64,000 bases of DNA from Acetobacter sp. (GTDB lineage: Bacteria; Pseudomonadota; Alphaproteobacteria; Acetobacterales; Acetobacteraceae). A program made the translations under genes and the position numbers. How positions within the stretch are numbered: the first letter of the stretch is position 1; each line of letters opens with the position of its first letter. Location of the stretch: positions 1,674,001 to 1,738,000 of the forward strand of contig NZ_JAKVME010000001.1 in assembly GCF_022483985.1 (NCBI RefSeq), in the 5' to 3' direction. Of the stretch, positions 8,503 through 17,454 are shown piece after piece. The notes beneath the pieces are model-generated. The model did no database searches and was not told where the DNA came from. It was given only the letters and a program-made list of their open reading frames with translations.

Positions 8503-9551
8503 CAGACAAAACCTCCGTTTTCAGACTTACAATATGAAATCAGCATTTCCGCCATGGAACCGAGAGGAACCATGCGTTCAACAGCTCCAACCTCCATCGC
8601 AGCTTTTGGCATTCCATAAACAACACAGGATGCAGCATTTTGCCCCAGAGTGTAGGCACCAGCATTCCTCATTTCCAGCAAACCCTCTGCACCATCACGT
8701 CCCATACCCGTCAGAATAACGCCCACCGAGGACGCTCCTGAACAATGAGCGACAGACCTGAAAAGTTCATCAACAGAAGGACGGTGTCCTGAAACCGGAT
8801 CACCTGCATCCAGACTGGCAAAGAGCTGTCCTCCCATCTTTTTCAGGTGCATATGGCGGTTTCCGCCGGGAGCAATATAAGCATGCCCATTTTCCAGAGG
8901 AACACCATCTTCCGCTTCCTGCACAGTGATATCACACATCTGGTTCAAACGTGTAGCCAGACTCGCCGTAAAAAGCGGTGGCATGTGCTGCGTTATCATG
9001 ACTGGTGGAAAAACAGAGGGTAAACGTGGAAGAATAGCCCCCAAGGCTTCCACCCCACCGGTCGAGGCCCCGATAGCGATCACCTCAGGCAACACGACCC
9101 GTCGTTCCGAATTTTTACTACTACAACTACTATTCCTTGAAGAATTTCGCCCCGACATTGAACCGGCAGCAGCCCTCACTATAGGAACAAGCCCTGCATA
9201 AGCATCAATACCAGAAAAGGCAGCCGGTTTTGGAAAACAGTCGAATGCACCAAGTTGAAGCGCTTCTACTGAGGTCTCGGCTCCTCTTGCCGTCAAACTT
9301 GAGACCATGACTACTGGGATTGGACGCATCCTCATGATTTTCTCAAGGAATTGCAAACCATTCATGTTGGGCATTTCAATATCAAGGGTAATGACATCAG
9401 GCTGATCCTTGATAATAAGATCCCTAGCCTCCAGTGGGTCAGATGCCATTCCTATAATTTCAATATCAGAATCCCGATGCAAGGCCGCCGCGATAAAAGC
9501 GCGTCCAGTTTTAGAATCATCGACGATAATAACGCGAATTTTTCTATTCAT
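8502..9551 (-). CDS. cheB: Chemotaxis protein-glutamate methylesterase/glutaminase CheB
   Basis: Removes methyl groups from receptor glutamates when phosphorylated by CheA. N-terminal receiver (IVDDSKTGRAF, phosphorylation site in ITLDIEMPNMNG) is joined by a Ser/Asn-rich linker (about residues 133-150) to the esterase domain. The catalytic triad is visible: Ser in IGASTGGVEAL, His in MITQHMPP and Asp in GMGRDGAEG. It overlaps cheR by four bases (ATGA) and cheY by one base. Confidence 0.96.
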   Translation of the reverse strand: MNRKIRVIIVDDSKTGRAFIAAALHRDSDIEIIGMASDPLEARDLIIKDQPDVITLDIEMPNMNGLQFLEKIMRMRPIPVVMVSSLTARGAETSVEALQLGAFDCFPKPAAFSGIDAYAGLVPIVRAAAGSMSGRNSSRNSSCSSKNSERRVVLPEVIAIGASTGGVEALGAILPRLPSVFPPVMITQHMPPLFTASLATRLNQMCDITVQEAEDGVPLENGHAYIAPGGNRHMHLKKMGGQLFASLDAGDPVSGHRPSVDELFRSVAHCSGASSVGVILTGMGRDGAEGLLEMRNAGAYTLGQNAASCVVYGMPKAAMEVGAVERMVPLGSMAEMLISYCKSENGGFV

Positions 9552-10402
9552 ATATCTTTCCTATACGTTGTAGGACATCCACACGGGGTGATGTCAGGAG
9601 CAGTTTCCATTGCTATTTTTTCCGAGTGTCCAATATATAAATACCCACTAGGCAGGAGCGCGTCAGCAAGTCTACGCCACAATATATTCTGCGTGGCACG
9701 ATCAAAATAAATAGCTACATTACGGCAAAAAATGGAGGTGAACTGACACTGCATCGGCCAGGATTCCAGCAGATTCAAATTTCTGAAACTGATAAGTTTC
9801 TTTATATCATCAGAAAAATGAATTCTATCCCCTGTTTTTATTGAGTATTTCTTCAGAAAATCTTCAGCAATGGACTCAGTTTCTGATATCGAATAAACAC
9901 CACGTCGGCAAAAATCTATCATCTCATGACTGATATCTGTCGCTAATATTTTAATGTCATATTTGTTAGCCGTCGGAAAACAGTCAAGAACAGTCATGGC
10001 AATGGAAAAAGGCTCCTGCCCAGACGAACAGGCGGATGACCATATTCTTATCTTCTCTCCTTTTTGTGCACGATTTATGATTTCAGGCATGACAACCTGT
10101 GCAAAATGCTCAAAATGATATTTTTCACGGAAAAAATTTGTGACATTTGTCGTTAAAGCATCAATCATACATGACCGTTCTTCAACTCCGGAAGAAGAAT
10201 TGACAAACGAAATATATGATCGGAAATCAGGAAGGGAACATAGCCTGACTCTTCGTGACAGCCTGGAATACACAAGCCGCATTTTTGAAGAGCTTAAAGA
10301 AATTCCACTTTTTTCTTTTAGAATATTTCTTATGCTATTAAAATCAGACTCATCATAAGGAATCTCCCCACCAGACAGGTTCTGTTCTGAGAGTGTGCTC
10401 AT
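9548..10402 (-). CDS. cheR: Chemotaxis protein methyltransferase CheR
   Basis: Methylates receptor glutamates using S-adenosylmethionine. The 284-residue protein has an N-terminal helical domain (SRLSRRVRLCSLPDFRSYI), the SAM-binding region IRIWSSACSSGQEPFSIAM, ILATDIS, and the C-terminal FCRNVAIYFD and GYLYIGHSE. These include the beta-subdomain region that in other CheR proteins binds receptor pentapeptides, which fits the GWEDF tail of the operon's receptor. Overlaps cheW by four bases. Confidence 0.95.
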   Translation of the reverse strand: MSTLSEQNLSGGEIPYDESDFNSIRNILKEKSGISLSSSKMRLVYSRLSRRVRLCSLPDFRSYISFVNSSSGVEERSCMIDALTTNVTNFFREKYHFEHFAQVVMPEIINRAQKGEKIRIWSSACSSGQEPFSIAMTVLDCFPTANKYDIKILATDISHEMIDFCRRGVYSISETESIAEDFLKKYSIKTGDRIHFSDDIKKLISFRNLNLLESWPMQCQFTSIFCRNVAIYFDRATQNILWRRLADALLPSGYLYIGHSEKIAMETAPDITPCGCPTTYRKDI

Positions 10403-10863
10403 GGAGTGCTTTCCAGTGCCTGCTCTGCCACAACAGACAATTGTAGAAAGCCAATCATCCGGCCATCAAAAGCAATCAGACCACTCACGAGCGGATCAAT
10501 TTCATCAGTGCTGGAGACAGGAACATCCTGAACCATTTCAGCAGTGATATCCAGAATATCAGAGACTTTTGACACCAGGAGCCCTGCGGTCTTACCATCA
10601 ACATCAATAACCATGACCACATTACGATCAGAGGAATCATGATGTGATACGTGTAAAAGTTCACACATATCGATAACCGGCACAATAATCCCACGGAGAT
10701 TGATGACACCCTTGATGCATCGTGGAGTTCCGGGAAGTGGGGTTGCTTCTGTCCACCCTCTTATTTCCCTTACACGCAGAATATCGACACAGTATTCCTG
10801 CTCTCCCACATTAAATGAAATGACTTTTCCTGAACTAACAGGCAATATGTTGTTTTCCTGCAT
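10399..10863 (-). CDS. cheW: Chemotaxis coupling protein CheW
   Basis: Scaffold linking receptors to CheA. The 154-residue SH3-like fold is recognised by VISFNVGEQEYCVDILRVRE, GVINLRGIIVPVIDM and LVSKVSDIL. It has a short N-terminal tail. Its start overlaps the last base of the cheA stop, and its stop overlaps the cheR start. Confidence 0.95.
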   Translation of the reverse strand: MQENNILPVSSGKVISFNVGEQEYCVDILRVREIRGWTEATPLPGTPRCIKGVINLRGIIVPVIDMCELLHVSHHDSSDRNVVMVIDVDGKTAGLLVSKVSDILDITAEMVQDVPVSSTDEIDPLVSGLIAFDGRMIGFLQLSVVAEQALESTP

Positions 10864-12779
10864 CAGATTTCACCCACACATTCAAGAGAAGCCTTGTTTT
10901 CATTTTCAGATATCCACATATCCAGCATTCTACCTTCGGCAGAAGTAGCGATTTCTGGCACATCCAATATCAAAGCAACACGACCACTACCGAGTATTGT
11001 CGCCGCAGAAACGTATCTGACAGAACGATAGTTTTTTTCTATACTTTTTATGACAACCTGTAGTTGACCTTCAATACGATCGACCGCAAGAGCTGTCATC
11101 TTACCCGCATCATCTTCCACAATCAGAATTACAGGCTGGTCGGAACTTTCTCTTCTACTTTTTATTCCAAGAGATTTCGAAACATCCACGATTGGAATAA
11201 ATCGACCTCTTACGCAAATTACAGTGGAATTACTCCCGGAGACAAATATATTTTCTTTACTGACTTGCATTGTTTCAACAATACAGGAAACAGGCAGGAT
11301 CAAAAGCTGTCCTGCAACCGTCACCAACATTCCATCCATCACAGCCAGCGTCAGAGGAAGACTGAGGGAAAATGAAGACCCTTTGCCTGCCTCCGAAGTA
11401 ATGGATATTCGTCCACCCAGATCCTGAATAGCCTGTTTGACCACATCCATTCCTACACCTCGACCAGAAAGGTCGGTTACGGTTGTGGCCGTTGAAAAGC
11501 CAGGAGCAAAAATAAGATTATCAATATCTGCATCACTCAACTGAGCATCAGCAGAAACAATCCCTTTTTCCACAGCGATGTCACGCACGCGGACACGGTT
11601 TATACCTGCTCCATCATCGCTGAGCGTGATCACAATTCGTCCCGATTTGTGTGCGGCAGACAATCGAATCGTCCCAGCCTCAGGCTTGCCATGCTGCAAT
11701 CTCACCTGTTCTTTTTCAACGCCGTGATCAACAGCATTGCGCAACATATGCGTGAGAGGATCAGTCAACTTTTCAATCAGTGTTCTATCGACTTCCGTGT
11801 CTTCCCCTTCCATCTCCAGATGAACTTGCTTGCCGGCAAGATGCGCAGCCTCTCGAACAACTCTCTGCATTCGCTGAAAGACTGCGCGCATCGGTTGAGC
11901 GCGGACCGCCATGATTGCATCCTGCAGATCACGCGTCAGTTGCTCAGTACTGTTCATCGCATCTGAAAGATCACTGCCTCCTGGATCAGGATAATAATTT
12001 TTCTTTTCAGAAGAAGAAAAAGATTCGCGTAGGGCCGCCTGTCCGATGACCAACTCTCCCACCAGATCCATCAGTCGATCAATACGACTGACATCAACGC
12101 GAATGCTTTGCGCATTACTACTGGAAGGCGCAGCACGGCCACCCTGCGCAGATTTCTTGCTTTCAATATTTTTGAATGGTTTTTCTTCTGTTTTTTTTTC
12201 TTCTTCTTTTACCTGTTTGATCGGTTCAAAATCAAATATCTCAAATCCGTCTGTGGAATCATCCGGAGTGTCTACAGCAACCTGATCTACAGCCGGTTCG
12301 CTGAATATTTCAGCAGACACAGGGACTGGCACAAACCCTTCAGGAAGTCCCCAATCTTCCTCCTCTTCCTCTTCTTTAGAAGTTATCTCGTCAGGTTTCC
12401 GTAACAATGCTTCAAGTGATTGAATACTCTCCTGCTGACGCTGTTCATCTACAGGTTCCCCTCCCTGTTCAAAGGCAGTTAGATCACTGAGAATATCGGT
12501 TGCACGAAGAAAAATCTTCAATACTTCATGTGTGGATTCAATCTTGTGGGACCGTAGGAGATCCAGCGCCGTTTCAAACACATGGGCAAATCTCACAAGT
12601 TCAGTCATGCCGAAAGAACCGGCACCACCTTTGATCGAATGAACTGCCCGAAAAGCGCTGTTGACCGTTTCCTGATCAGCCTCACCGGATTCAAGGATTG
12701 CTAGAGCCCGCTCAAGCTCAACAAGTTGCTCTGAACATTCTTCGAAAAAAATTGGTTTAATAGCATCAAGTTCGTCCAT
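10863..12779 (-). CDS. cheA: Chemotaxis histidine kinase CheA
   Basis: Signals from receptors to CheY and CheB. Domains in order: P1 Hpt with phospho-His47 in AVHSIKGGAGSFG; an acidic linker of about residues 130-215 rich in Glu, in which a P2 domain is not obvious; P3 dimerisation (about 225-290); P4 ATPase with N box HMLRNAVDHGVE, G1 SDDGAGI and G2 GRGVGMDVV; P5 CheW-like regulatory domain to residue 625. Length 638 is normal. The short or degenerate P2 region deserves note, since CheY and CheB normally dock there. Confidence 0.96.
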   Translation of the reverse strand: MDELDAIKPIFFEECSEQLVELERALAILESGEADQETVNSAFRAVHSIKGGAGSFGMTELVRFAHVFETALDLLRSHKIESTHEVLKIFLRATDILSDLTAFEQGGEPVDEQRQQESIQSLEALLRKPDEITSKEEEEEEDWGLPEGFVPVPVSAEIFSEPAVDQVAVDTPDDSTDGFEIFDFEPIKQVKEEEKKTEEKPFKNIESKKSAQGGRAAPSSSNAQSIRVDVSRIDRLMDLVGELVIGQAALRESFSSSEKKNYYPDPGGSDLSDAMNSTEQLTRDLQDAIMAVRAQPMRAVFQRMQRVVREAAHLAGKQVHLEMEGEDTEVDRTLIEKLTDPLTHMLRNAVDHGVEKEQVRLQHGKPEAGTIRLSAAHKSGRIVITLSDDGAGINRVRVRDIAVEKGIVSADAQLSDADIDNLIFAPGFSTATTVTDLSGRGVGMDVVKQAIQDLGGRISITSEAGKGSSFSLSLPLTLAVMDGMLVTVAGQLLILPVSCIVETMQVSKENIFVSGSNSTVICVRGRFIPIVDVSKSLGIKSRRESSDQPVILIVEDDAGKMTALAVDRIEGQLQVVIKSIEKNYRSVRYVSAATILGSGRVALILDVPEIATSAEGRMLDMWISENENKASLECVGEI

Positions 12780-12796
12780 GGGTCGCCTCCGCTTAC

Positions 12797-13168
12797 TCAG
12801 GCCGTAACGCGTTCAATGGCCTTCAGGAGAATTGCAGGAGCAAACGGCTTCACGATCCAACCTGTCGCGCCGACTTGCTTTGCCCGTTCTTTTTTGACAG
12901 GATCCGTTTCAGTCGTCAGAACGAGAATGGGTGTTTTTTGCATCTTTTCCAAAGAACGAACCCCGGATATGAAACCATATCCATCAAGATTAGGCATATT
13001 GATATCGGAAATAATAGCTTCCGGAGGGTCTGGAAGGTGGCTCAGCCTCTCCAGCCCGTCTTTCCCATCGACTGCTTCGACCACCAGGTAGCCAGCTCCT
13101 TCAAGAGTCCGATGGAGCATGTCGCGCATGGTCCGGGAGTCATCGACAATCATGATGGTAGCAGGCAT
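12797..13168 (-). CDS. cheY: CheY-type single-domain response regulator (first in operon)
   Basis: Receiver of 123 residues beginning MPATIMIVDDSRTMRDML, with phosphorylation site in AIISDINMPNLDG, switch LTTET and VKPF lysine. I place the start at 13168 because AAGGA sits seven bases upstream; an in-frame ATG at 13228 would add 20 non-family residues. It lies 37 bp downstream of the receptor gene and 17 bp before cheA. Confidence 0.92.
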   Translation of the reverse strand: MPATIMIVDDSRTMRDMLHRTLEGAGYLVVEAVDGKDGLERLSHLPDPPEAIISDINMPNLDGYGFISGVRSLEKMQKTPILVLTTETDPVKKERAKQVGATGWIVKPFAPAILLKAIERVTA

Positions 13169-13205
13169 TAGACGATCCTTGTTGTTATCAGTGTCAATCG
13201 GAAGA

Positions 13206-14714
13206 TCAGAAGTCTTCCCAGCCATCATCGGAAACTGTGTGACGAGTAACCGCTGCTGAATTCTGCACAGTCAGCGCAGGTGACGTCGTCCCGGTCTTTA
13301 CCTGTAAAGACCGGGTACTTTTCGCCGTTTCGCCCATGTTTTTTACAAAATTCTTGCTCAGACTGAACTCTGACACCGCTTTTGCAAGATCCTGCACTTC
13401 ATGAGTAAGACTATGGCTTGCAGCCGTTGTTTCCTCGACCATAGCAGCATTCTGCTGAGTCGCCTGATCCATTTCCCCCAATGAACCATTAATCCGACCG
13501 AGACTATCAGCCTGCTCCTGGGCAGACGAAGATATGGAATCGATGATCTCTGAAATAGTCTCTACATTTTCTGAAATCTTTGTCAGTGCGATACCGGTCT
13601 GGGTGACAAGCGTCACACCCGACGAAACCTGCCGACTGGAAAGAGAAATCAGTTCCTTGATATTCTTTGCTGAAACTGCTGAACGCTGCGCCAGAGAACG
13701 CACTTCGGTCGCCACCACAGCAAAGCCACGCCCAGCCTCTCCTGCGCGCGCCGCCTCTACCCCGGCGTTCAACGCGAGCAGATTGGTCTGGAAGGCGATC
13801 TCATCCATCACACCAAGAATATCCGCAACCTTGGTTGAAGATTCCTCAATCTCATGCATGGCTTTAACCGCAGACTGAACGACAGACGCAGACTCTGAAG
13901 CCTGCTCACGCGCTCCTCCCGTCGCTGTGCGGGCATCCATGGCATCTCGTGCCGTTTTCTGGACACGCTGGGTTAACGTATTCACTGCACTAGAAATTTC
14001 ACCAAGACTTCCCGCCTGATGCTCTGTTCGACGCGCCAGATCATCGGAAGCCAGAGCGATTTCCGCACAACTATCCGCAATTGTAGATGCGCTAGATGCC
14101 GCCCGACCGATCGTGCTGGAAAATCTTTCGGCGACAGTATTGAAATCTTCGCGGAAGGTTTCGTATTCCGGAATAAATTTTTCTGTATGTCGAAAACTGA
14201 GATCTCCTGACGCAAGACACTTCATGCCTTTCATCAGCTCACGCATGACATTTTCTGTCCTTTGCTGCGTTTCACTGCTTTTCGCTGCGAACTCTTTCTC
14301 TTTGGCAGCAGCAGCCTGTGATTGAGCAAGCGCCTCTCTCTGAAGACGAGCTCTCTCCAGCGCCTGATCACGGAAGCGGGTCAGCGCCTTGGCAAGACGG
14401 CCTATGCAATCCTGCGACTGCTGGTATGAAATAACAACATCAAGATCGCCAGATGCAATTTTTTCAGTTGTAGAAGTCATTATTTCCAGAGGAACTGCCA
14501 TTGCGCGAACGAGAATATACGTCAACCATACGAAAAAAAGGAACTGAACAGCGCTTGCGGCAATCATAACTGCTTCTATTTTCGGGGTTACCCCCCTCTG
14601 CAGCCAGTACAGACTTACCAATGGCTCCAATACAGAGAGAATAACCGGAGCAGACATAACAAAATAAATTTTTTTACGCGCGGGCGCGACGTACAGCAGC
14701 CAATGCAACGACAT
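13206..14714 (-). CDS. Methyl-accepting chemotaxis protein without a periplasmic sensor domain
   Basis: First gene of the che operon, 502 residues. Two N-terminal membrane helices (about residues 16-38 and 47-70) are separated by only about ten residues, so there is no periplasmic ligand-binding domain. A HAMP domain follows (about 70-125, SGDLDVVISYQQSQD), then the signalling hairpin with the strongly conserved tip AFQTNLLALNAGVEAARAGE. The C-terminus GWEDF matches the xWxxF pentapeptide that tethers CheR and CheB in high-abundance receptors. It probably senses a membrane-linked or cytoplasmic cue; the stimulus is unknown. Confidence 0.92.
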   Translation of the reverse strand: MSLHWLLYVAPARKKIYFVMSAPVILSVLEPLVSLYWLQRGVTPKIEAVMIAASAVQFLFFVWLTYILVRAMAVPLEIMTSTTEKIASGDLDVVISYQQSQDCIGRLAKALTRFRDQALERARLQREALAQSQAAAAKEKEFAAKSSETQQRTENVMRELMKGMKCLASGDLSFRHTEKFIPEYETFREDFNTVAERFSSTIGRAASSASTIADSCAEIALASDDLARRTEHQAGSLGEISSAVNTLTQRVQKTARDAMDARTATGGAREQASESASVVQSAVKAMHEIEESSTKVADILGVMDEIAFQTNLLALNAGVEAARAGEAGRGFAVVATEVRSLAQRSAVSAKNIKELISLSSRQVSSGVTLVTQTGIALTKISENVETISEIIDSISSSAQEQADSLGRINGSLGEMDQATQQNAAMVEETTAASHSLTHEVQDLAKAVSEFSLSKNFVKNMGETAKSTRSLQVKTGTTSPALTVQNSAAVTRHTVSDDGWEDF

Positions 14715-14937
14715 TTTCAGGCACCCTCAAGTGAACGTTCCCGCAAGGGATTTTGTTTCTCCCCGATTTTGCCTCAATGCGCTGAATAAATCGTTACTGA
14801 TTGTTTATTCGTCCACCATAGTCTTTCACATATAAATCAACGGTAAATAAAGAAGTTTATACCTCCGATGTTTTACGAATACGTAATCTCCGTTTACGGA
14901 AAACAGCAGACCATCGCCCGACGACACGACCAAGGCG

Positions 14938-16311
14938 TCAGACTTTCAACCTGTCCAGTAGCCGATACCAGCTTCCATAAGCACTCACACCCAGACCAGA
15001 AAACTGATGGAAAGCAATAGGTTCAAGAGGAGTAACGGGAAAACCGATTTCCAGAGCAGAAGCACCCTGCACCCGCTGTGCCAGCATGCGCCCCATCACA
15101 GTCGCCATGGCGACACCTCGGCCATTATATCCCAGCGCGGCATGCACACCTTCAGCAGGCTGATGCAGATGCGGAAAATGATCGGCCGTCATACCGACCC
15201 GGCCAACCCAGACATGGTCAAGGCGAACTTCACCGATTTGAGGAAAAATCCGATGCATGGCCTTGATCAGAGGGGTGGCATCCTTCCAGGTCGTCTCGTC
15301 ATGAGCTGGGCCACGCGTGCCCATGACCAGCCTGCCATGAGCATCCATCTGACTGTAGCGCAGAACCCGACGTGTTTCCGAAAGCGCCTGCCCGTCAGGC
15401 AGAATGGTTTTCCTGATTTCTGGCACGAGAGGCTCCGTCGAAATCTGAATTGAATAGGCAGGAACAACAGTTTCTCTCAAATGAGGCCACAGGCCATCGG
15501 TATAGCCGTTCGTCGCCAGAACAACCTGTCTGGCGATCAGGTTGCCCTGCCCCGTGCCGAGCCGCCAGCGCCCTGCCGAGCGCGTCATGTTTTCTACGGC
15601 GCTGTTGACAAAAATATCCGCTCCAAGAGAAGCGGCGGCTTTGGCCAATCCAAAAGCATACAGCAAAGGCTGAATTTTGCCGCCTCTCGGGTCCAGCCAG
15701 CCACCGTTATAAGTCTGCGCTCCCGTCAGATCCGCAACACGTCTGGCGTCCAGAATCTCGGAGTCTACTCCCCGCGCGGCCCATTGCGCGGCCTTGATAC
15801 GCAGTCTTGCCAGAGCTTTTTCACAGTGAGCCGCCTGAATCCAGCCATTATGCACCGCATGGCATGCGATATTGTAACGCGCGATCAACTCGAAAACACT
15901 AGCTGCCGCACCGCCGGTGCTCCGGATCATGGCGTTACCGAGATCAGGGCCAAAAAGCGCCACCAGCTCATCCGGATCATACTTCAGACCAGCAATAACC
16001 TGGCCGCCATTCCGCCCCGATGCCCCCCAGCCAATACCGTGACGTTCCAGCACAGCGCAACTGAGACCTTTTTCCGCAAGATGTAGTGCTGTGGAAAGCC
16101 CCGTATATCCCCCGCCGACAATGGCAACATCATACTGACGATCGTAACCCGTCAGTTGTCCAAAGGCCGGAACCTGTCCTGCTGTGTCATACCAGAGTGA
16201 TGGTGGATAGGAGTTCCGGACATCATGCCGCATATCAGCTCCGTCTTGCATCCAGAGAGCATGCTCTCTCACCGCCTGCCCTGATATGGCATGTTTTTTC
16301 ATTCCATGCAC
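14938..16311 (-). CDS. FAD-dependent amine/amino-acid oxidoreductase (PuuB/OrdL-like)
   Basis: DAO-family flavoenzyme of about 457 residues. The Rossmann motif VAIVGGGYTGLSTALHLAEK is at about residues 61-80, followed by GWGASGRNGGQV, the segment found in gamma-glutamylputrescine oxidase and related proteins where FAD may be bound. The C-terminal HVWVGRVGMTADHFPHLH and ALGYNGRGVAMA are also of this type. Substrate could be gamma-glutamylputrescine, sarcosine-like compounds or another secondary amine. It stands between the che operon and a lytic transglycosylase gene, with no other puu genes, so the pathway is open. Start could be 16311 or 16302. Confidence 0.75.
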   Translation of the reverse strand: MHGMKKHAISGQAVREHALWMQDGADMRHDVRNSYPPSLWYDTAGQVPAFGQLTGYDRQYDVAIVGGGYTGLSTALHLAEKGLSCAVLERHGIGWGASGRNGGQVIAGLKYDPDELVALFGPDLGNAMIRSTGGAAASVFELIARYNIACHAVHNGWIQAAHCEKALARLRIKAAQWAARGVDSEILDARRVADLTGAQTYNGGWLDPRGGKIQPLLYAFGLAKAAASLGADIFVNSAVENMTRSAGRWRLGTGQGNLIARQVVLATNGYTDGLWPHLRETVVPAYSIQISTEPLVPEIRKTILPDGQALSETRRVLRYSQMDAHGRLVMGTRGPAHDETTWKDATPLIKAMHRIFPQIGEVRLDHVWVGRVGMTADHFPHLHQPAEGVHAALGYNGRGVAMATVMGRMLAQRVQGASALEIGFPVTPLEPIAFHQFSGLGVSAYGSWYRLLDRLKV

Positions 16312-16340
16312 GGAATGGGAGACACCCCTCCCCGAAACAA

Positions 16341-16754
16341 TCAGGGGTCTGACTGCACCGGAAACAGTTTCGAAGCCTGCTGGATGATTTTCTTCTGATA
16401 GGCCTCGTTCAACATGGGTGTATGCGAATGATAATTTCCGACAGCTTTCATGAGATCACCATGCGTCTCATTCAGATATGTCCGGAGAATCATGGCGGAA
16501 GCCGCGATATTGAAGCACCCGTCAGACACCAGACGCGCGGCCACCTGAACGGCAGGCATACGGGTCAGTTCGGTAATCGGCTGGATCCACCGGGTATTGA
16601 TCTGCATGAGCCCCATATCCGAGGAGCCATCCTTGTTGCGACGAACCATGCCGTTCGCACCGCGTTCCACTTCCCATATCGTGGGCAGCACGCGTGGCGG
16701 AACATCATAGCGGATTGCAGCGGCAACCATACACGCAAGCAAATGGGCTGGCAT
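16341..16754 (-). CDS. Lytic transglycosylase SLT-fold protein
   Basis: Peptidoglycan-cleaving domain of the Slt/VirB1-like fold. IWEVERGANGMVRRN provides the likely catalytic Glu, followed by DMGLMQINTRW (the conserved GxMQIN) and AVGNYHSHTP. The hydrophobic N-terminus (LLACMVAAAIRY) may act as a short signal. I prefer the ATG at 16754, which has AAAAGG close upstream; the ATG at 16805 would extend the protein to 154 residues. Such small stand-alone lysozyme-like proteins often serve secretion or conjugation machines, but none is adjacent apart from the pseudopilin on the opposite strand. Confidence 0.78.
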   Translation of the reverse strand: MPAHLLACMVAAAIRYDVPPRVLPTIWEVERGANGMVRRNKDGSSDMGLMQINTRWIQPITELTRMPAVQVAARLVSDGCFNIAASAMILRTYLNETHGDLMKAVGNYHSHTPMLNEAYQKKIIQQASKLFPVQSDP

Positions 16755-16817
16755 GAAGACCTTTTCCGAGACAGGCACAACCAGACAGCCGAGCCTACAT
16801 TTCATTTTTATTTAATA

Positions 16818-16848
16818 CGCACCCGCTGTTCCGAAGACAGCGGGTGCG
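16818..16848. other. Strong 12-bp hairpin in the divergent intergenic region
   Basis: CGCACCCGCTGT (16818-16829) pairs perfectly with ACAGCGGGTGCG (16837-16848) around a 7-nt loop. It lies between the starts of two divergent genes, where a terminator is not expected. TTTAC follows on the plus strand, an AT-rich stretch on the minus strand. It may end a short RNA or sit in a 5' leader. Confidence 0.6.
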
Positions 16849-16893
16849 TTTACTAACGCATCATGATCGAACAGCGAAAGCTCTGGCATAAAA

Positions 16894-17322
16894 ATGTCAC
16901 ACGTTGAGAACCACACCGACCAGCCTGATGCCGGCTTCACCCTTCTGGAAATTCTGGTGGTGCTGGCAATACTAGGCCTGCTTGTCGGACTTGTCGCCCC
17001 TGCGGCCCTGCGACAGCTTGGAGGCGCCCGCCTCTCTGTCGCCCAGCAATCCATCGCCCGTATCGGCACGGTACTGGACATGTACAAACTGGATGCTGGC
17101 AGCTATCCTTCAACGGAAGATGGTCTGGACGCCCTGATCCATCGTCCTTCCGGCGCTGAAAACTGGAATGGTCCCTACCTGAAGGGTGGCACCGTCCCCC
17201 TTGATCCGTGGAAACACCCTTACGCCTACCGCGCTCCTTCAGACCGGGAAGGCAAGGATTACGACCTGTGTTCGCAGGGACCGAAAGATGGCGATCGCAG
17301 CGGCGAAATCTGCAATCCGTAG
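16894..17322 (+). CDS. gspG: Type II secretion major pseudopilin GspG
   Basis: Small prepilin-like protein of 142 residues. After a 13-residue leader comes the prepilin peptidase site G/FTLLEILVVLAILGLLVG, with Glu at +5 of the mature protein. The C-terminal domain has KLDAGSYPSTEDGLDAL, WNGPYLKG, PLDPWKHPYAY and DLCSQGPKDG, diagnostic of GspG. No other gsp genes are nearby, so it must either work with an unlinked type II system or act alone. It converges on the Hint-glycosyltransferase gene. Confidence 0.93.
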   Translation: MSHVENHTDQPDAGFTLLEILVVLAILGLLVGLVAPAALRQLGGARLSVAQQSIARIGTVLDMYKLDAGSYPSTEDGLDALIHRPSGAENWNGPYLKGGTVPLDPWKHPYAYRAPSDREGKDYDLCSQGPKDGDRSGEICNP

Positions 17323-17383
17323 AATGAAGGCTGAGCAGAAACGCTCAAAAAAACTTTCAAGCAGTGGCCGTTTCTGCAACAAC

Positions 17384-17436
17384 CCGGTGCTGTTTTCAGC
17401 CAAACAGCACCGGTCAGACGTGAAATGCCCGTCTGA
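17384..17436. terminator. Two adjacent hairpins between convergent genes
   Basis: First hairpin: CCGGTGCTGTTT (17384-17395) with AAACAGCACCGG (17402-17413), 12 perfect pairs and a 6-nt loop. Second: TCAGACG (17414-17420) with CGTCTGA (17430-17436). Together they separate gspG from the convergent gene that ends at 17455. Neither has a long T run, so they are better seen as a double-stem terminator than a classic one. Confidence 0.6.
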
Positions 17437-17454
17437 ATTATAAGATAGTCGCTC

